The notes under the pieces were generated by a model. It was not told the origin of the DNA. It made no database searches and saw nothing but the letters and a program-made list of their open reading frames with translations. This document shows positions 8,678-16,743 of a stretch of 64,000 bases of DNA, in pieces. Positions within the stretch are counted from its first letter, which is position 1. Each line of letters opens with the position of its first letter. Origin of the DNA: Geobacteraceae bacterium (lineage in GTDB: Bacteria > Desulfobacterota > Desulfuromonadia > Geobacterales > Pseudopelobacteraceae); NCBI GenBank assembly GCA_025355965.1, contig JANXYR010000062.1, positions 62,001 through 126,000 of the forward strand, written 5' to 3'. A program made the position numbers and the translations under genes.

Positions 8678-11600
8678 ATGGAGACTGTTCAGCAAAATTA
8701 CACGCTTGGTCTGGATATTGGTATTGCATCGGTAAGCGCGGCGCTACTGGCTGATGATCACATCATATCACTGTTTGTGCGGACTTTTGATAAAGCGGAG
8801 ACAGCAAAGGAGGGCGAATCGTTGAACAAGATTCGCCGGGAAGCCAGATTAACCCGCCGTCGCTTGCACCGCCGTGCTCAGCGTCTACTCAAAATGCGTC
8901 GCCTGTTTAAACGGTTTTACCTTGTCAGTAACCAGAATGATCTTTTTGATCATGCTGTGCCATTGTCGCCATGGCTGCTGCGTGCTGAAGCGCTTGACCG
9001 CCAGCTTAAGCCTTTGGAGTGGGCAACGGCTCTCTATCACATTGTCAAGCATCGTGGTTTTCAGTCAAATCGTAAAAGCGAGCTTACCAGCGATGATGAC
9101 AAGAAAATGGGTGAAAAAATGCTCGGAGGTGTGGCCGCCAATCAAAACCTGCTACAGCAGTATCGAACAGTTGGTGAAATGGTCTGGAAAGACGAGCGTT
9201 TTCAGGATGCCAAACGTAATAAAGGTGGCGATTACAGCCATACCTTTGCTCGCGCCGATCTTGCCGACGAAGTGAAGGTGCTGTTTGAAAGCCAGCGCCA
9301 GCAGGGGAATCAATTTACGCTGCCTGATTTTGAGGAGGCGGTTTTTACTCTGCTCATGGAGCGCAAACCGATGAAAAGTATTGAGGGACTGGTCGGCTTT
9401 TGCACCTTCGAGACAAAAGAAAAACGGGCGTCGAAAGCGAGCTTTTCAGCGGAAAAATTTCTCTGGCTGACCAAGCTGAACAACCTGAAAATTTCCGGTA
9501 TTGGCGTTGTCCGCTCACTCAATCAGCAGGAGAGAGAACAGCTCCTGCCGCTGCCGTTCAGCAAGGGCAAGCTCACCTATAAACAGGTGAGGAAGCTCCT
9601 TGATCTTGGTGAGGCTGACAAATTCATTGGGCTTGATTATCGAGGTGACAAAGATCCGGAGGGAACTACTACTCTCTTTGAAGCAAAAGTATTCCACGAG
9701 TTACGCCGTACATACGAGAAAGCCGGTCTTGATCTGGTGTGGCAACGTGACAGTCGCGATGTCAGCCGTCTGGATAATCTGGGCTACGCACTCTCCGTAT
9801 TCAAGGAAGATAGCGAAACCAGGGAATGGCTTCACAAGCAGGGTGTCGAAGCAGAAATCATAGAAGCGGTGCTGGGACTCTCGTTTACCAATTTCATCCG
9901 GCTTTCTCTCAAGGCGCTTGGCAAGATTCTCCCCCATATGGAAGCCGGACTGCGCTATGACGAAGCAGTCCTGGCTGCCGGTTATGCCCACCACAGCCAG
10001 ATTCAGACGGTAGGTAAAACTCGCACCATTCCTGAAATAAGCAGGGACGACATTGCTAACCCGGTGGTGTTCCGCTCGCTCAATCAGGCCCGAAAGCTGG
10101 TTAATGCTATTGTGCAGAAATATGGGGCGCCGCATGCGGTAAATATTGAACTTGCCCGTGACCTGAACAAACCATTGAAGGAACGGCAACAGATCAAAAA
10201 AGATCAGGAAAAAAACCGGGACAACAAGGAAAAAGATGTTGAGCAGTTTGTTCAAACTTTTGGCGTAACTCCCAAAAAAGACGAACTGCTCAAGTGGCGG
10301 CTCTACAGAGAGCAGAACGCCCAGTGTGCGTATAGCCAGAGGGCTTTTGACCTGAATGAATTGTTTAAGGCCGGTTATGCTGAAATCGATCACGCGTTGC
10401 CATATTCGCGCAGCTTTGACGACGGCATGAATAACAAGGTGCTGGTTCACACCAAAGAAAACCGGGATAAAGGGAACAGAACGCCGTACGAATATCTTGG
10501 CGGCGCGGAAGATTCCTTGGAGTGGCAGCGCTTTGTTGCCTGGGTTATGGGGAATAAAAGCTATCGTCTGGCAAAACGACAGAGGCTGTTGCGTAAAGAT
10601 TTTGGCATTGCGGAATCTGAGAAATTCCGCGAGCGCAACCTTACCGATACCCGCTATGCCTGCAAAAAATTCAAGCAGTTGGTGGAAACCCATCTCCAGC
10701 TTGCCGATGATTCGGAGAGTAAGCGGTGCGTTGTTGTTTCCGGTCAACTGACTGCATATTTGCGAGCCCGTTGGGGGCTGGTAAAAGTGCGCGCCGATGG
10801 CGATACGCACCATGCTCTTGATGCGGCTGTGGTTGCGGGCTGCACGTATGGGATGGTCAAGCGGCTTGCCGATTATGCGCGGCGCAATGAGCTGGCAATG
10901 ATCAGGAGAGACTTTATTGATCCTGAAACCGGTGAAATACTTGATTCGGAAAGTCTGGCGCGGGCAGAGCATCATTTCCCGCAACCGTGGGAAGGTTTCC
11001 GGGCAGAGCTTGAAGCTCGTTTGTTACCAAATCCTGCCGCCTGGCTACCTAGCCTTGTTAATGTCCCGCCGATTCGTGTTTCGCGCGCGCCGACCAGACG
11101 CGGTACGGGTGCGGCGCATCAGGAAACCATCCGCTCTGCCAGGCGTTTGGATGAAGGGATTAGTAGCGTCAAAACTCCGCTAACCGCCCTGAAATTGAAA
11201 GACCTGCCCAATATTGCAGGTTGTGGCGATCCGCGCAACAAGGCGCTTATGGATGCAATTGAAGAGCGTCTTCGACAGCATGGCGACAACGGTGAGAAGG
11301 CATTCAAAGACCCGCTGCGGAAACCGTCTGCACCAGGTAAAGAGGATGCAGCGCCAATTGTGAGGACTGTACGTCTGAATGTTACCCAGAAAAGCGGCTT
11401 GAGCTTGCCTGGGCGTGGCGGCGGAATTGCCAACAACGGCGATATGTTGCGCGTTGATATCTTCAGCAAAGGGGGTAAGTACTTTGCGGTGCCTCTTTAT
11501 GTGGCCGATGCGGTGAAAAAGGCGCTGCCAAATTTGGCGGTTGTCGCCAATAAATCCGAATCTGAATGGACAGTATTGGATGAGAGTTATCCATTCTTGT

Positions 11601-11860
11601 TCAGTCTGTATTCTAACGACTGGGTGAAAGTATCATTCAAAAACGAACCACCCAAAGAAGGCTATTTTGCCGGGTTGGATCGTGCAACGGGAGCCATTTC
11701 GATCTGGACTCACGACAGAAACCGGGCTGTTGGTAAAGATGGTTTGCTGCGTAGTATTGGTATCAAGACAGCTCTGTCGCTGGAAAAATGCCACGTCGAT
11801 ATTCTGGGTGGGTTGCATCGTGTGCGTAGTGAAATCAGGCAACCGCTTCGGCGCACATAG
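8678..11860 (+). CDS. cas9: CRISPR-associated endonuclease Cas9, type II-C
   Basis: RNA-guided dual-nuclease effector, 1060 residues, near the length of Neisseria Cas9. RuvC-I is at residues 9-20 with Asp13 (LGLDIGIASV). An arginine-rich bridge helix follows at about 53-80. RuvC-II has Glu491 (NIELARDLN). HNH has AEIDHALPYSRS with His572 and a likely metal-ligand Asn595. RuvC-III has HHALD with His712 and Asp715. All nuclease residues are therefore present and the enzyme looks active. The PAM-interacting region is the C-terminal ~250 residues; its PAM cannot be deduced by reading. A GAGGAGG site precedes the ATG. It is followed closely by cas1 and cas2, with no csn2 or cas4, which defines subtype II-C. 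Confidence 0.97.
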   Translation: METVQQNYTLGLDIGIASVSAALLADDHIISLFVRTFDKAETAKEGESLNKIRREARLTRRRLHRRAQRLLKMRRLFKRFYLVSNQNDLFDHAVPLSPWLLRAEALDRQLKPLEWATALYHIVKHRGFQSNRKSELTSDDDKKMGEKMLGGVAANQNLLQQYRTVGEMVWKDERFQDAKRNKGGDYSHTFARADLADEVKVLFESQRQQGNQFTLPDFEEAVFTLLMERKPMKSIEGLVGFCTFETKEKRASKASFSAEKFLWLTKLNNLKISGIGVVRSLNQQEREQLLPLPFSKGKLTYKQVRKLLDLGEADKFIGLDYRGDKDPEGTTTLFEAKVFHELRRTYEKAGLDLVWQRDSRDVSRLDNLGYALSVFKEDSETREWLHKQGVEAEIIEAVLGLSFTNFIRLSLKALGKILPHMEAGLRYDEAVLAAGYAHHSQIQTVGKTRTIPEISRDDIANPVVFRSLNQARKLVNAIVQKYGAPHAVNIELARDLNKPLKERQQIKKDQEKNRDNKEKDVEQFVQTFGVTPKKDELLKWRLYREQNAQCAYSQRAFDLNELFKAGYAEIDHALPYSRSFDDGMNNKVLVHTKENRDKGNRTPYEYLGGAEDSLEWQRFVAWVMGNKSYRLAKRQRLLRKDFGIAESEKFRERNLTDTRYACKKFKQLVETHLQLADDSESKRCVVVSGQLTAYLRARWGLVKVRADGDTHHALDAAVVAGCTYGMVKRLADYARRNELAMIRRDFIDPETGEILDSESLARAEHHFPQPWEGFRAELEARLLPNPAAWLPSLVNVPPIRVSRAPTRRGTGAAHQETIRSARRLDEGISSVKTPLTALKLKDLPNIAGCGDPRNKALMDAIEERLRQHGDNGEKAFKDPLRKPSAPGKEDAAPIVRTVRLNVTQKSGLSLPGRGGGIANNGDMLRVDIFSKGGKYFAVPLYVADAVKKALPNLAVVANKSESEWTVLDESYPFLFSLYSNDWVKVSFKNEPPKEGYFAGLDRATGAISIWTHDRNRAVGKDGLLRSIGIKTALSLEKCHVDILGGLHRVRSEIRQPLRRT

Positions 11861-11869
11861 GGGGCTGCC

Positions 11870-12784
11870 ATGGCGTGGCGCAGTGTAGTCATCAGCAATC
11901 CGGCGCGGCTCAAACTCAAACATAGTGCGCTTGTTGTGGAGCAGGATGCCGGAGCTGTTTCCATTCCAATGGAAGATATTGCGGTTCTTGTTATTGACCA
12001 TCCGCAGGTTACTATTACCAGTCAACTGCTGTCTGCGTGTGCCGACCACCAGTTTGCCGTTATTACGGTCGATCAGACGCACATTCCCAATGGTATTTTG
12101 CTTTCCTATCTGCCGCACAGCCGGGCTTTAAAGGTAATGCGGCAACAGCTCGCCATGTCGCTGCCACAGAAAAAACGGTTGTGGCAAGTCATTATAAAAC
12201 AAAAACTGCTTAACCAGGCATGTCTGCTACATCACCACAAACAGCGGGAAACCGCAACTCGGCTTGAACAGCTTGCAAACAGGGTGAAGTCCGGAGATCC
12301 TGAAAATTATGAAGCATACGGCGCACAGATTTATTTTTCCGCGCTTTTTGGGCGCGACTTTACCAGAAACGATGACATAGTGGCCAATGGCGTCCTCAAC
12401 TATGGTTACAGCATTATTCGTTCAGCTGTGGCGAGGAGTCTTGTCGGATACGGTTTTTTGCCCGCTTTCGGGTTGCATCACTGCAACGAGCAAAATGCTT
12501 TCAATCTTGCCGACGATCTGATGGAGCCGTATCGGCCAATAGTTGACAGGCTTGCGCTTGACCTCTGCGTTGGGATGGATGGTGAAGAAGAGCTGAATAC
12601 TTCCATAAAAGCAAAGTTGGTGGCGATGTTACACCAGGATGCGCTGCGAGTTGAAGGTGGCGTCATGTCAGGTAAATCAACGATATTGTCTCTGATTGAT
12701 GCAACTGTTATCAGCCTGGGGCAGTGTGTTTTGAATGAGCGATGCGATATGGTGCTGCCGGGCATAAACAATATTCTAAAATGA
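11870..12784 (+). CDS. cas1: CRISPR integrase Cas1 (type II)
   Basis: The 304-residue spacer-integration nuclease. Catalytic residues are visible: Glu148 in NYEAYGAQIYF, His203/204 in FGLHHCNEQN, and the acidic cluster LADDLMEPYRP. The opening WRSVVISNPARLKL is typical of type II Cas1. The ATG is nine bases after the cas9 stop. Its stop overlaps the cas2 start (ATGA), so cas1 and cas2 are probably made in balanced amounts for the Cas1-Cas2 complex. Confidence 0.97.
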   Translation: MAWRSVVISNPARLKLKHSALVVEQDAGAVSIPMEDIAVLVIDHPQVTITSQLLSACADHQFAVITVDQTHIPNGILLSYLPHSRALKVMRQQLAMSLPQKKRLWQVIIKQKLLNQACLLHHHKQRETATRLEQLANRVKSGDPENYEAYGAQIYFSALFGRDFTRNDDIVANGVLNYGYSIIRSAVARSLVGYGFLPAFGLHHCNEQNAFNLADDLMEPYRPIVDRLALDLCVGMDGEEELNTSIKAKLVAMLHQDALRVEGGVMSGKSTILSLIDATVISLGQCVLNERCDMVLPGINNILK

Positions 12785-13113
12785 GTACGGAGACGCGGCG
12801 TTTTATGCGATTGCTGGTGTTTTTCGATCTTCCAACAATTACCAAGGCGGATAAGCGAGCATATACGCTGTTTCGACGCTTTTTGCTGAATGATGGCTAC
12901 GATATGATTCAATGGTCGGTTTACGGGAGGGTGGTAAACGGTTTTGACGATTCAGAAACGCATCAAAAAAGATTGTCGCAGAATTTGCCCCAATATGGTT
13001 CCGTACGTTATTTACAGATAAGTGAAAAACAGTTTGCCAACATGAAGATATTGCTTGGAGAGAGAAAATTGCAGGAAAAAACGGTAAATGCGGCGCAAAT
13101 GTTACTATTTTGA
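12781..13113 (+). CDS. cas2: CRISPR adaptation protein Cas2
   Basis: A 110-residue Cas2, the structural partner of Cas1 in spacer capture. The first beta-strand MRLLVFFDLPT carries the conserved Asp (residue 16 from this start), and QWSVYGRVV matches the second core strand. ATG 12781 overlaps the cas1 stop; ATG 12805 (MRLLVFF) is an alternative start. The gene ends 61 bp before the first repeat; between them lies a hairpin that terminates transcription coming from the array. Confidence 0.95.
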   Translation: MSTETRRFMRLLVFFDLPTITKADKRAYTLFRRFLLNDGYDMIQWSVYGRVVNGFDDSETHQKRLSQNLPQYGSVRYLQISEKQFANMKILLGERKLQEKTVNAAQMLLF

Positions 13114-13116
13114 GTT

Positions 13117-13169
13117 CAAAAAAATGCCCGTAACCACCTGTTTGTTTACTGATTACAGGTGGTTACGGG
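13117..13169 (-). terminator. Terminator of the CRISPR array transcript
   Basis: A perfect 15-bp inverted repeat (13127-13141 with 13155-13169, arms CCCGTAACCACCTGT/ACAGGTGGTTACGGG) has a 13-nt loop. A run of seven T residues follows it only on the minus strand (13118-13124). It therefore ends RNA coming from the array toward cas2, which fixes the array's transcription direction. On the plus strand no T run follows. Confidence 0.85.
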
Positions 13170-13174
13170 AGGGT

Positions 13175-13276
13175 GTTATAGCACGCCGGGGTGAGAGAGG
13201 GAACTACAACATAAACTGTTTAAGGAAAAGCGCGATCCCGGTTATAGCACGCCGGGGTGAGAGAGGGAACTACAAC
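13175..13276 (-). CRISPR. Minimal type II-C CRISPR array: two repeats, one spacer
   Basis: Two identical 36-bp repeats (13175-13210 and 13241-13276) enclose one 30-bp spacer (13211-13240). In crRNA orientation (minus strand) the repeat begins GUUGUAGUUCCCUC and ends GTGCTATAAC, very like the Neisseria II-C repeat. Its 3' end TGCTATAAC is an extended -10 promoter element (TGnTATAAC), so each repeat can start its own crRNA in the next spacer. Both the complementary tracrRNA and the minus-strand terminator agree with this direction. The source of the spacer is unknown; I noticed no match elsewhere in the window. Confidence 0.95.
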
Positions 13277-13339
13277 CATGGTTCACAAGGTCGTCCAGTA
13301 CATCGGTTAATGCTGGTGCGACGGGCCTGAACCAAAAAC

Positions 13340-13365
13340 GGGCGAACACAAGGTATCGCCCCTAC
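13340..13365 (-). repeat. REP-like palindrome, copy 5 (reverse, variant)
   Basis: GGGCGAACACAAGG followed by TATCGCCCCTAC: the same CGCCCCTAC end and palindromic arms as the other copies, but a different centre. It lies just right of the CRISPR array. Confidence 0.7.
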
Positions 13366-13384
13366 GAATCGGTGCAAAACCAGG

Positions 13385-13409
13385 CGGGCGCGGCAAGCAG
13401 CGCCCCTAC
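13385..13409 (-). repeat. REP palindrome, copy 6 (reverse)
   Basis: Its 24-base core is identical to copy 3 (GGGCGCGGCAAGC...GCCCCTAC). It faces opposite to copy 4 on the left of the CRISPR locus, so the locus is bracketed by inverted REPs. Confidence 0.85.
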
Positions 13410-13428
13410 AATGTGGCGGGATGAATGA

Positions 13429-13888
13429 ATGGATCAGACAGCAGACGGTAATACGAAACGGGAAGTCCATCTTGAGAACGAGACGGTCTGGCTTTCGCAA
13501 AAACAGTTAGCGGAGTTGTTTCAGGTTACCGTTCCAACCATAAAATGAGCATACAAAAACCATTTATGAAGATGGGGAGTTGGAGTCTAGGGCAACTATT
13601 CGGAAATTCCGAATAGTTCAAACGGAAGGAACTCGCCAGGTAAGCAGATCGGTAGATTTATACAATCTTGACATGATCATTTCTGTTGGTTATCGGGTGA
13701 AAAGTCATGTCGCAACTCATTTTCGCCAATGGGCCACCCAACGGTTGCGGGAGTACATCATCAAGGGTTTTACCATGGATGATGTACGGCTCAAGCGGGC
13801 TGATGGAGGTAACTACTTTGACGAACTGCTGGCTCGCTCCGTGATATACATGTTCGCGGGGATGAACCGCTGTTCCGCGGCAATCTGA
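13429..13888 (+). pseudogene. RhuM family protein, frameshifted and truncated
   Basis: The first 39 codons (13429-13548) read as the start of a RhuM-type protein (EVHLENETVWLSQKQLAELF) and stop at TGA inside AAAATGA. Shifting one base at that A run restores the family sequence: EHTKTIYEDGELESRATIRK, then YNLDMIISVGYRVKSH, FRQWATQRLREYIIKGFTMDD and GGNYFDELLAR. A one-base insertion in the A run therefore explains the break. After ELLAR the reading departs from the family and stops at 13888, so the C-terminal half of a normal ~330-residue protein is gone. RhuM-like genes are common passengers of islands and are often near toxin-antitoxin or restriction genes. Confidence 0.85.
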
Positions 13889-14042
13889 GGGCATAATTCA
13901 GAATTCTGCAAGGATTTACCGTTGGGTGAAAATTAGAAAGGGATTTGGGTAGATTTGACTTTGACTCAGACAACAGAGTGAGCTGTACTTTAAGCGATTC
14001 TGTGCTATTGTTGGCCAAGTTACGATTTTTGAGGAGCGACCT

Positions 14043-14375
14043 ATGAAATATACCCTTTTGCTGCTTTCCTGTTGTGTTGTCACAACCAGCGGTTGCGCCA
14101 TGTTCACCGCCTGGAAAAGCATTCCCCCGCCGGGAGGGTGTGATCAGTGCCACACCGTGTCGATCAGCACCAACTGGCAGGTGATGTACAAACCGGCTGC
14201 AATAACTGATGAGCGCGGACGGCTCTCCTTCCAGACTCCTGAGTACAATCAGCCTTCGCTGGGTGGTCAGCAGTCACCGCTCGAAGCTAAAAAAGTGGAG
14301 GAAAAGGCCTGTTTTGACTGCCACAAATCCCCTACACCGGCGCACAGAGATCGTAAAGGGCGCTTTCATCACTAA
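14043..14375 (+). CDS. Diheme c-type cytochrome lipoprotein
   Basis: A 110-residue exported protein with a lipoprotein-like signal peptide (MKYTLLLLSCCVVTTSGC; the -3 Thr is a slightly unusual lipobox). It has two CxxCH heme sites, CDQCH at about residue 38 and CFDCH at about residue 86. It is probably anchored in a membrane facing the periplasm and carries electrons. GAGGAG precedes the ATG. The gene converges on an OmpR-type response regulator gene; a link between the two is only suggested by position. I cannot name the family. Confidence 0.8.
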   Translation: MKYTLLLLSCCVVTTSGCAMFTAWKSIPPPGGCDQCHTVSISTNWQVMYKPAAITDERGRLSFQTPEYNQPSLGGQQSPLEAKKVEEKACFDCHKSPTPAHRDRKGRFHH

Positions 14376-14391
14376 TCTTGATACTTGTTTT

Positions 14392-15099
14392 TCACTCACC
14401 TTCGCGGCTGAAGCGATATCCAACAGCGCGAACCGTCTGAAAATGTTTCGGATGAGAGGGATCGGGCTCAAAGTATTTGCGCAAGCGGACAATAAAATTG
14501 TCCAGTGTGCGTGTCTCTGTGTCACTGCTGTAGCCCCAGACCGATTGCAGCAGATCGCTGCGATGGATGGGGCGTCCCTCTTTCTGGAAGAAAAGTGACA
14601 GCACTCGAACCTCCATCTCGGTCAGGTCAATCTCCCCTTGGGCTGTTTTGGCCCGGTAAGACAGCAGAAACACCTCATTATCACCAAAGCGATACCCCTC
14701 CTCAACCGGATCCGGCCTATACCATGAAGAACGTCGTAGCATCCCTTTAACCCGAAGTAAAAATTCCACCAGATTGAACGGTTTGGTGAGGTAGTCATCT
14801 GCCCCGTTTTCTAACCCCTCCACCCGATCGACATCTTCAGAGCGTGCAGTCAGCATCAGGATGGGGACACGCGGATCTAGCTTCCTTATGGCCCGGCATG
14901 CCTCAAAACCGTCCATACCGGGAAGCATGACATCCAGAATAACAAGGTCAAAGCGCTCGATCTCAAGTGTTGCCAAAGCCCGCTCGGCGGTTTCAAAATG
15001 GCTGACACGGTGCCCCTCTTCTTCTAGGTTGAAACAGATGCCGCGTGCCAGGTGAATTTCATCTTCAACCAGCATAATATGTGGTTTGTCGTCAGTCAT
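14392..15099 (-). CDS. OmpR/PhoB-type response regulator
   Basis: A 235-residue two-domain regulator. The receiver (residues 1-120) has the acidic pair VEDE, the phosphoacceptor Asp in VILDVMLPGMDG, and the conserved Lys in LTKPFN. The C-terminal winged helix (about 135-232) has the TLDNFIVRLRKYFEPDP recognition region of the Trans_reg_C family. It lies 8 bp downstream of the sensor kinase gene, with which it forms a two-component pair. The signal is unknown. Confidence 0.93.
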   Translation of the reverse strand: MTDDKPHIMLVEDEIHLARGICFNLEEEGHRVSHFETAERALATLEIERFDLVILDVMLPGMDGFEACRAIRKLDPRVPILMLTARSEDVDRVEGLENGADDYLTKPFNLVEFLLRVKGMLRRSSWYRPDPVEEGYRFGDNEVFLLSYRAKTAQGEIDLTEMEVRVLSLFFQKEGRPIHRSDLLQSVWGYSSDTETRTLDNFIVRLRKYFEPDPSHPKHFQTVRAVGYRFSREGE

Positions 15100-15107
15100 T
15101 TATTACC

Positions 15108-16043
15108 TCAAGCTGCGGGAATTTTTATGGCAAAGGTGCACCCTTTGCCCTGGCCGTCGCTGGTTACTCCGACTGTGCCGCCATACCCTTTGATGACTGT
15201 TTCCACAATGTAGAGGCCAAGCCCGGTACCACGAACATTGTGGCCCGGTGGCTGGGCGCGGTAGAAGCGGTCAAATACCTTTTTCAGCTCTTTCCTGTCA
15301 AGCCCCCGGCCATGATCCTGTACCGAAAGGTGCAGCCATGCCCCGGTTTTGGCCAGTCGGACTGATATCTCCGGGCTTTGTGGCGAATATAGTACGGCAT
15401 TTTCAAGCAGGTTGCGTATCACCATACTCATCTCTTCCGGATCGACCTGTGCTTTTAGAGATACGGTCGCTTCGAATGAAATGCTGCCACCTTGGGGCAG
15501 GGTATTCCGCTCTCGTTCGACATGTTCATCAACCAGTTGAGTCAGGTCGGTCAGCCGCCGTTCGGAGTGCTTGCGACGCTGTTCTAAGCGGGCGGCCATC
15601 AGCAGATTGTTGATAAGATAATGGAGTCGGTCGGTGTCGGCAAGCATGGTGCTGACGAAAGAATCGAGGCGCTCTTCAGATGGTCTGCGCAAGCGGATCG
15701 TCTCCAGGTGTAGTTGGATGGAAGCGAGCGGCGATTTCAACTCATGGGTCACCTGAGAGATGATGTTGCGTTGCTGCAGATACAGGTTTGATTGGCGGTT
15801 CCAGTAGACAAAAATCACATAAACGCCGATCAAAATCAGCACCAACATGACCAGACCTTCTACCATGACCGGCCAGTTTGCTCCCTGACCGAGTAGTTCA
15901 GGGCGGTATTTTTCGGCAAGAGCCTTGAATTCTAAATGTTTACCGATAAACCAGTAGATCCAGAACACTACAACGGTGATCCAGACCAACTGGATGGCGA
16001 TCAAGGCAATAATCGGATTGAAGATGCGGCGAGTGATGCCCAT
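15108..16043 (-). CDS. Membrane sensor histidine kinase
   Basis: A 311-residue inner-membrane kinase. There are two transmembrane helices (about 8-34 and 60-82) with only a short external loop, so it probably senses within or near the membrane. The H-box is QVTHELKSPLASIQLH (His about 100). N-box NLLENAVLYSP, G1 DHGRGLD and G2 GTGLGLYIV form an intact HATPase domain. Cognate regulator gene follows directly in the same operon. Confidence 0.92.
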   Translation of the reverse strand: MGITRRIFNPIIALIAIQLVWITVVVFWIYWFIGKHLEFKALAEKYRPELLGQGANWPVMVEGLVMLVLILIGVYVIFVYWNRQSNLYLQQRNIISQVTHELKSPLASIQLHLETIRLRRPSEERLDSFVSTMLADTDRLHYLINNLLMAARLEQRRKHSERRLTDLTQLVDEHVERERNTLPQGGSISFEATVSLKAQVDPEEMSMVIRNLLENAVLYSPQSPEISVRLAKTGAWLHLSVQDHGRGLDRKELKKVFDRFYRAQPPGHNVRGTGLGLYIVETVIKGYGGTVGVTSDGQGKGCTFAIKIPAA

Positions 16044-16184
16044 AAATTTCAGTACCTTGTGATCTGAGTTGCGTGCAAGTTTCAGCTAAAATATTGAGTG
16101 TACTTTTGCATGCTTGTGCATCCATCTGCTTTCTGCTATGTTTGCGCTATACTGAAACAGAGTTATAAATTCATTACGGAGTGT

Positions 16185-16670
16185 ATGTCAATGCCCAGTA
16201 CAGATTTCAAAAAACTTAACCGGCAGATGATGATTTACCGTATCGTGCAGACAATATTAACAGGGTTGCTGGTTGTACTGGCGATAGTTTTCCAGGGTCA
16301 GTTTGCCGCACTACACAAACCGGGACAGTTTATCAGCAGTATCATCGCAGCTATCGCCGTACAGTTGCTGCTGATATATCCGGTCTACCGATTGGCTTGG
16401 CGCGATGCCGGTGTGGAAATCGAAGGAAGCCAGCCAAACTTGACACCCGAACAGTTGGCCGCTCTGCGTAAAAAGCGACTGATCGGAGACATGTGGAAAT
16501 TTTGTGGTGTGGCTTTCTATATGGTTTTTGTCGCGCTGGCTCCGGATGCAAAAAAATCGGTCGGGGCGATTCCGGTGCTTGCCTCTACAATCTTCTCGTT
16601 TCTGTTGACCTGCCTGATGTATTTCCAGTGCTTCAACTTTAGTGCTAAAAAACGGATAAAATCATTGTAG
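16185..16670 (+). CDS. Four-helix membrane protein, unknown function
   Basis: About 161 residues from ATG 16185 (ATG 16191 is an equally reasonable start; GGAG lies just upstream of both). Four hydrophobic stretches are predicted: VQTILTGLLVVLAIVF, SSIIAAIAVQLLLIYPVYRL, FCGVAFYMVFVALA and VLASTIFSFLLTCLMYF. Lysine-rich loops and a KKRIKSL tail suggest a cytoplasmic C-terminus. I do not recognise a family. The open frame extends upstream to 16098 without a ribosome site. It converges on the helicase gene across a shared terminator. Confidence 0.7.
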   Translation: MSMPSTDFKKLNRQMMIYRIVQTILTGLLVVLAIVFQGQFAALHKPGQFISSIIAAIAVQLLLIYPVYRLAWRDAGVEIEGSQPNLTPEQLAALRKKRLIGDMWKFCGVAFYMVFVALAPDAKKSVGAIPVLASTIFSFLLTCLMYFQCFNFSAKKRIKSL

Positions 16671-16690
16671 CATATGTATAACTTTTATTC

Positions 16691-16738
16691 TTTTGCAGGT
16701 GGGGTTAGCGTCTCTATTATCTAACCCAACCTGCAAAA
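16691..16738. terminator. Bidirectional terminator between converging genes
   Basis: An 18-bp inverted repeat with one mismatch, TTTTGCAGGTGGGGTTAG against CTAACCCAACCTGCAAAA, with a 12-nt loop and T/A ends on both strands. Confidence 0.85.
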
Positions 16739-16743
16739 TCAAA

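Noticed and set aside
9701-10984. 427-residue open frame on the minus strand inside cas9
   Set aside because: Fully antisense to conserved cas9 motifs, no ribosome site and no recognisable domain.
13175-13276. Array read on the plus strand with cas2
   Set aside because: The anti-repeat, the -10 element in the repeat and the minus-strand terminator all point to the minus strand.
13088-13330. Open frame of 80 residues across the CRISPR array
   Set aside because: It translates the repeats twice (IARRGERGNYN); it is a by-product of the array.
14043-14375. Cytochrome lipoprotein as part of the CRISPR island
   Set aside because: It lies beyond the pseudogene, has its own ribosome site and is a redox gene typical of the host; no sign of transfer.
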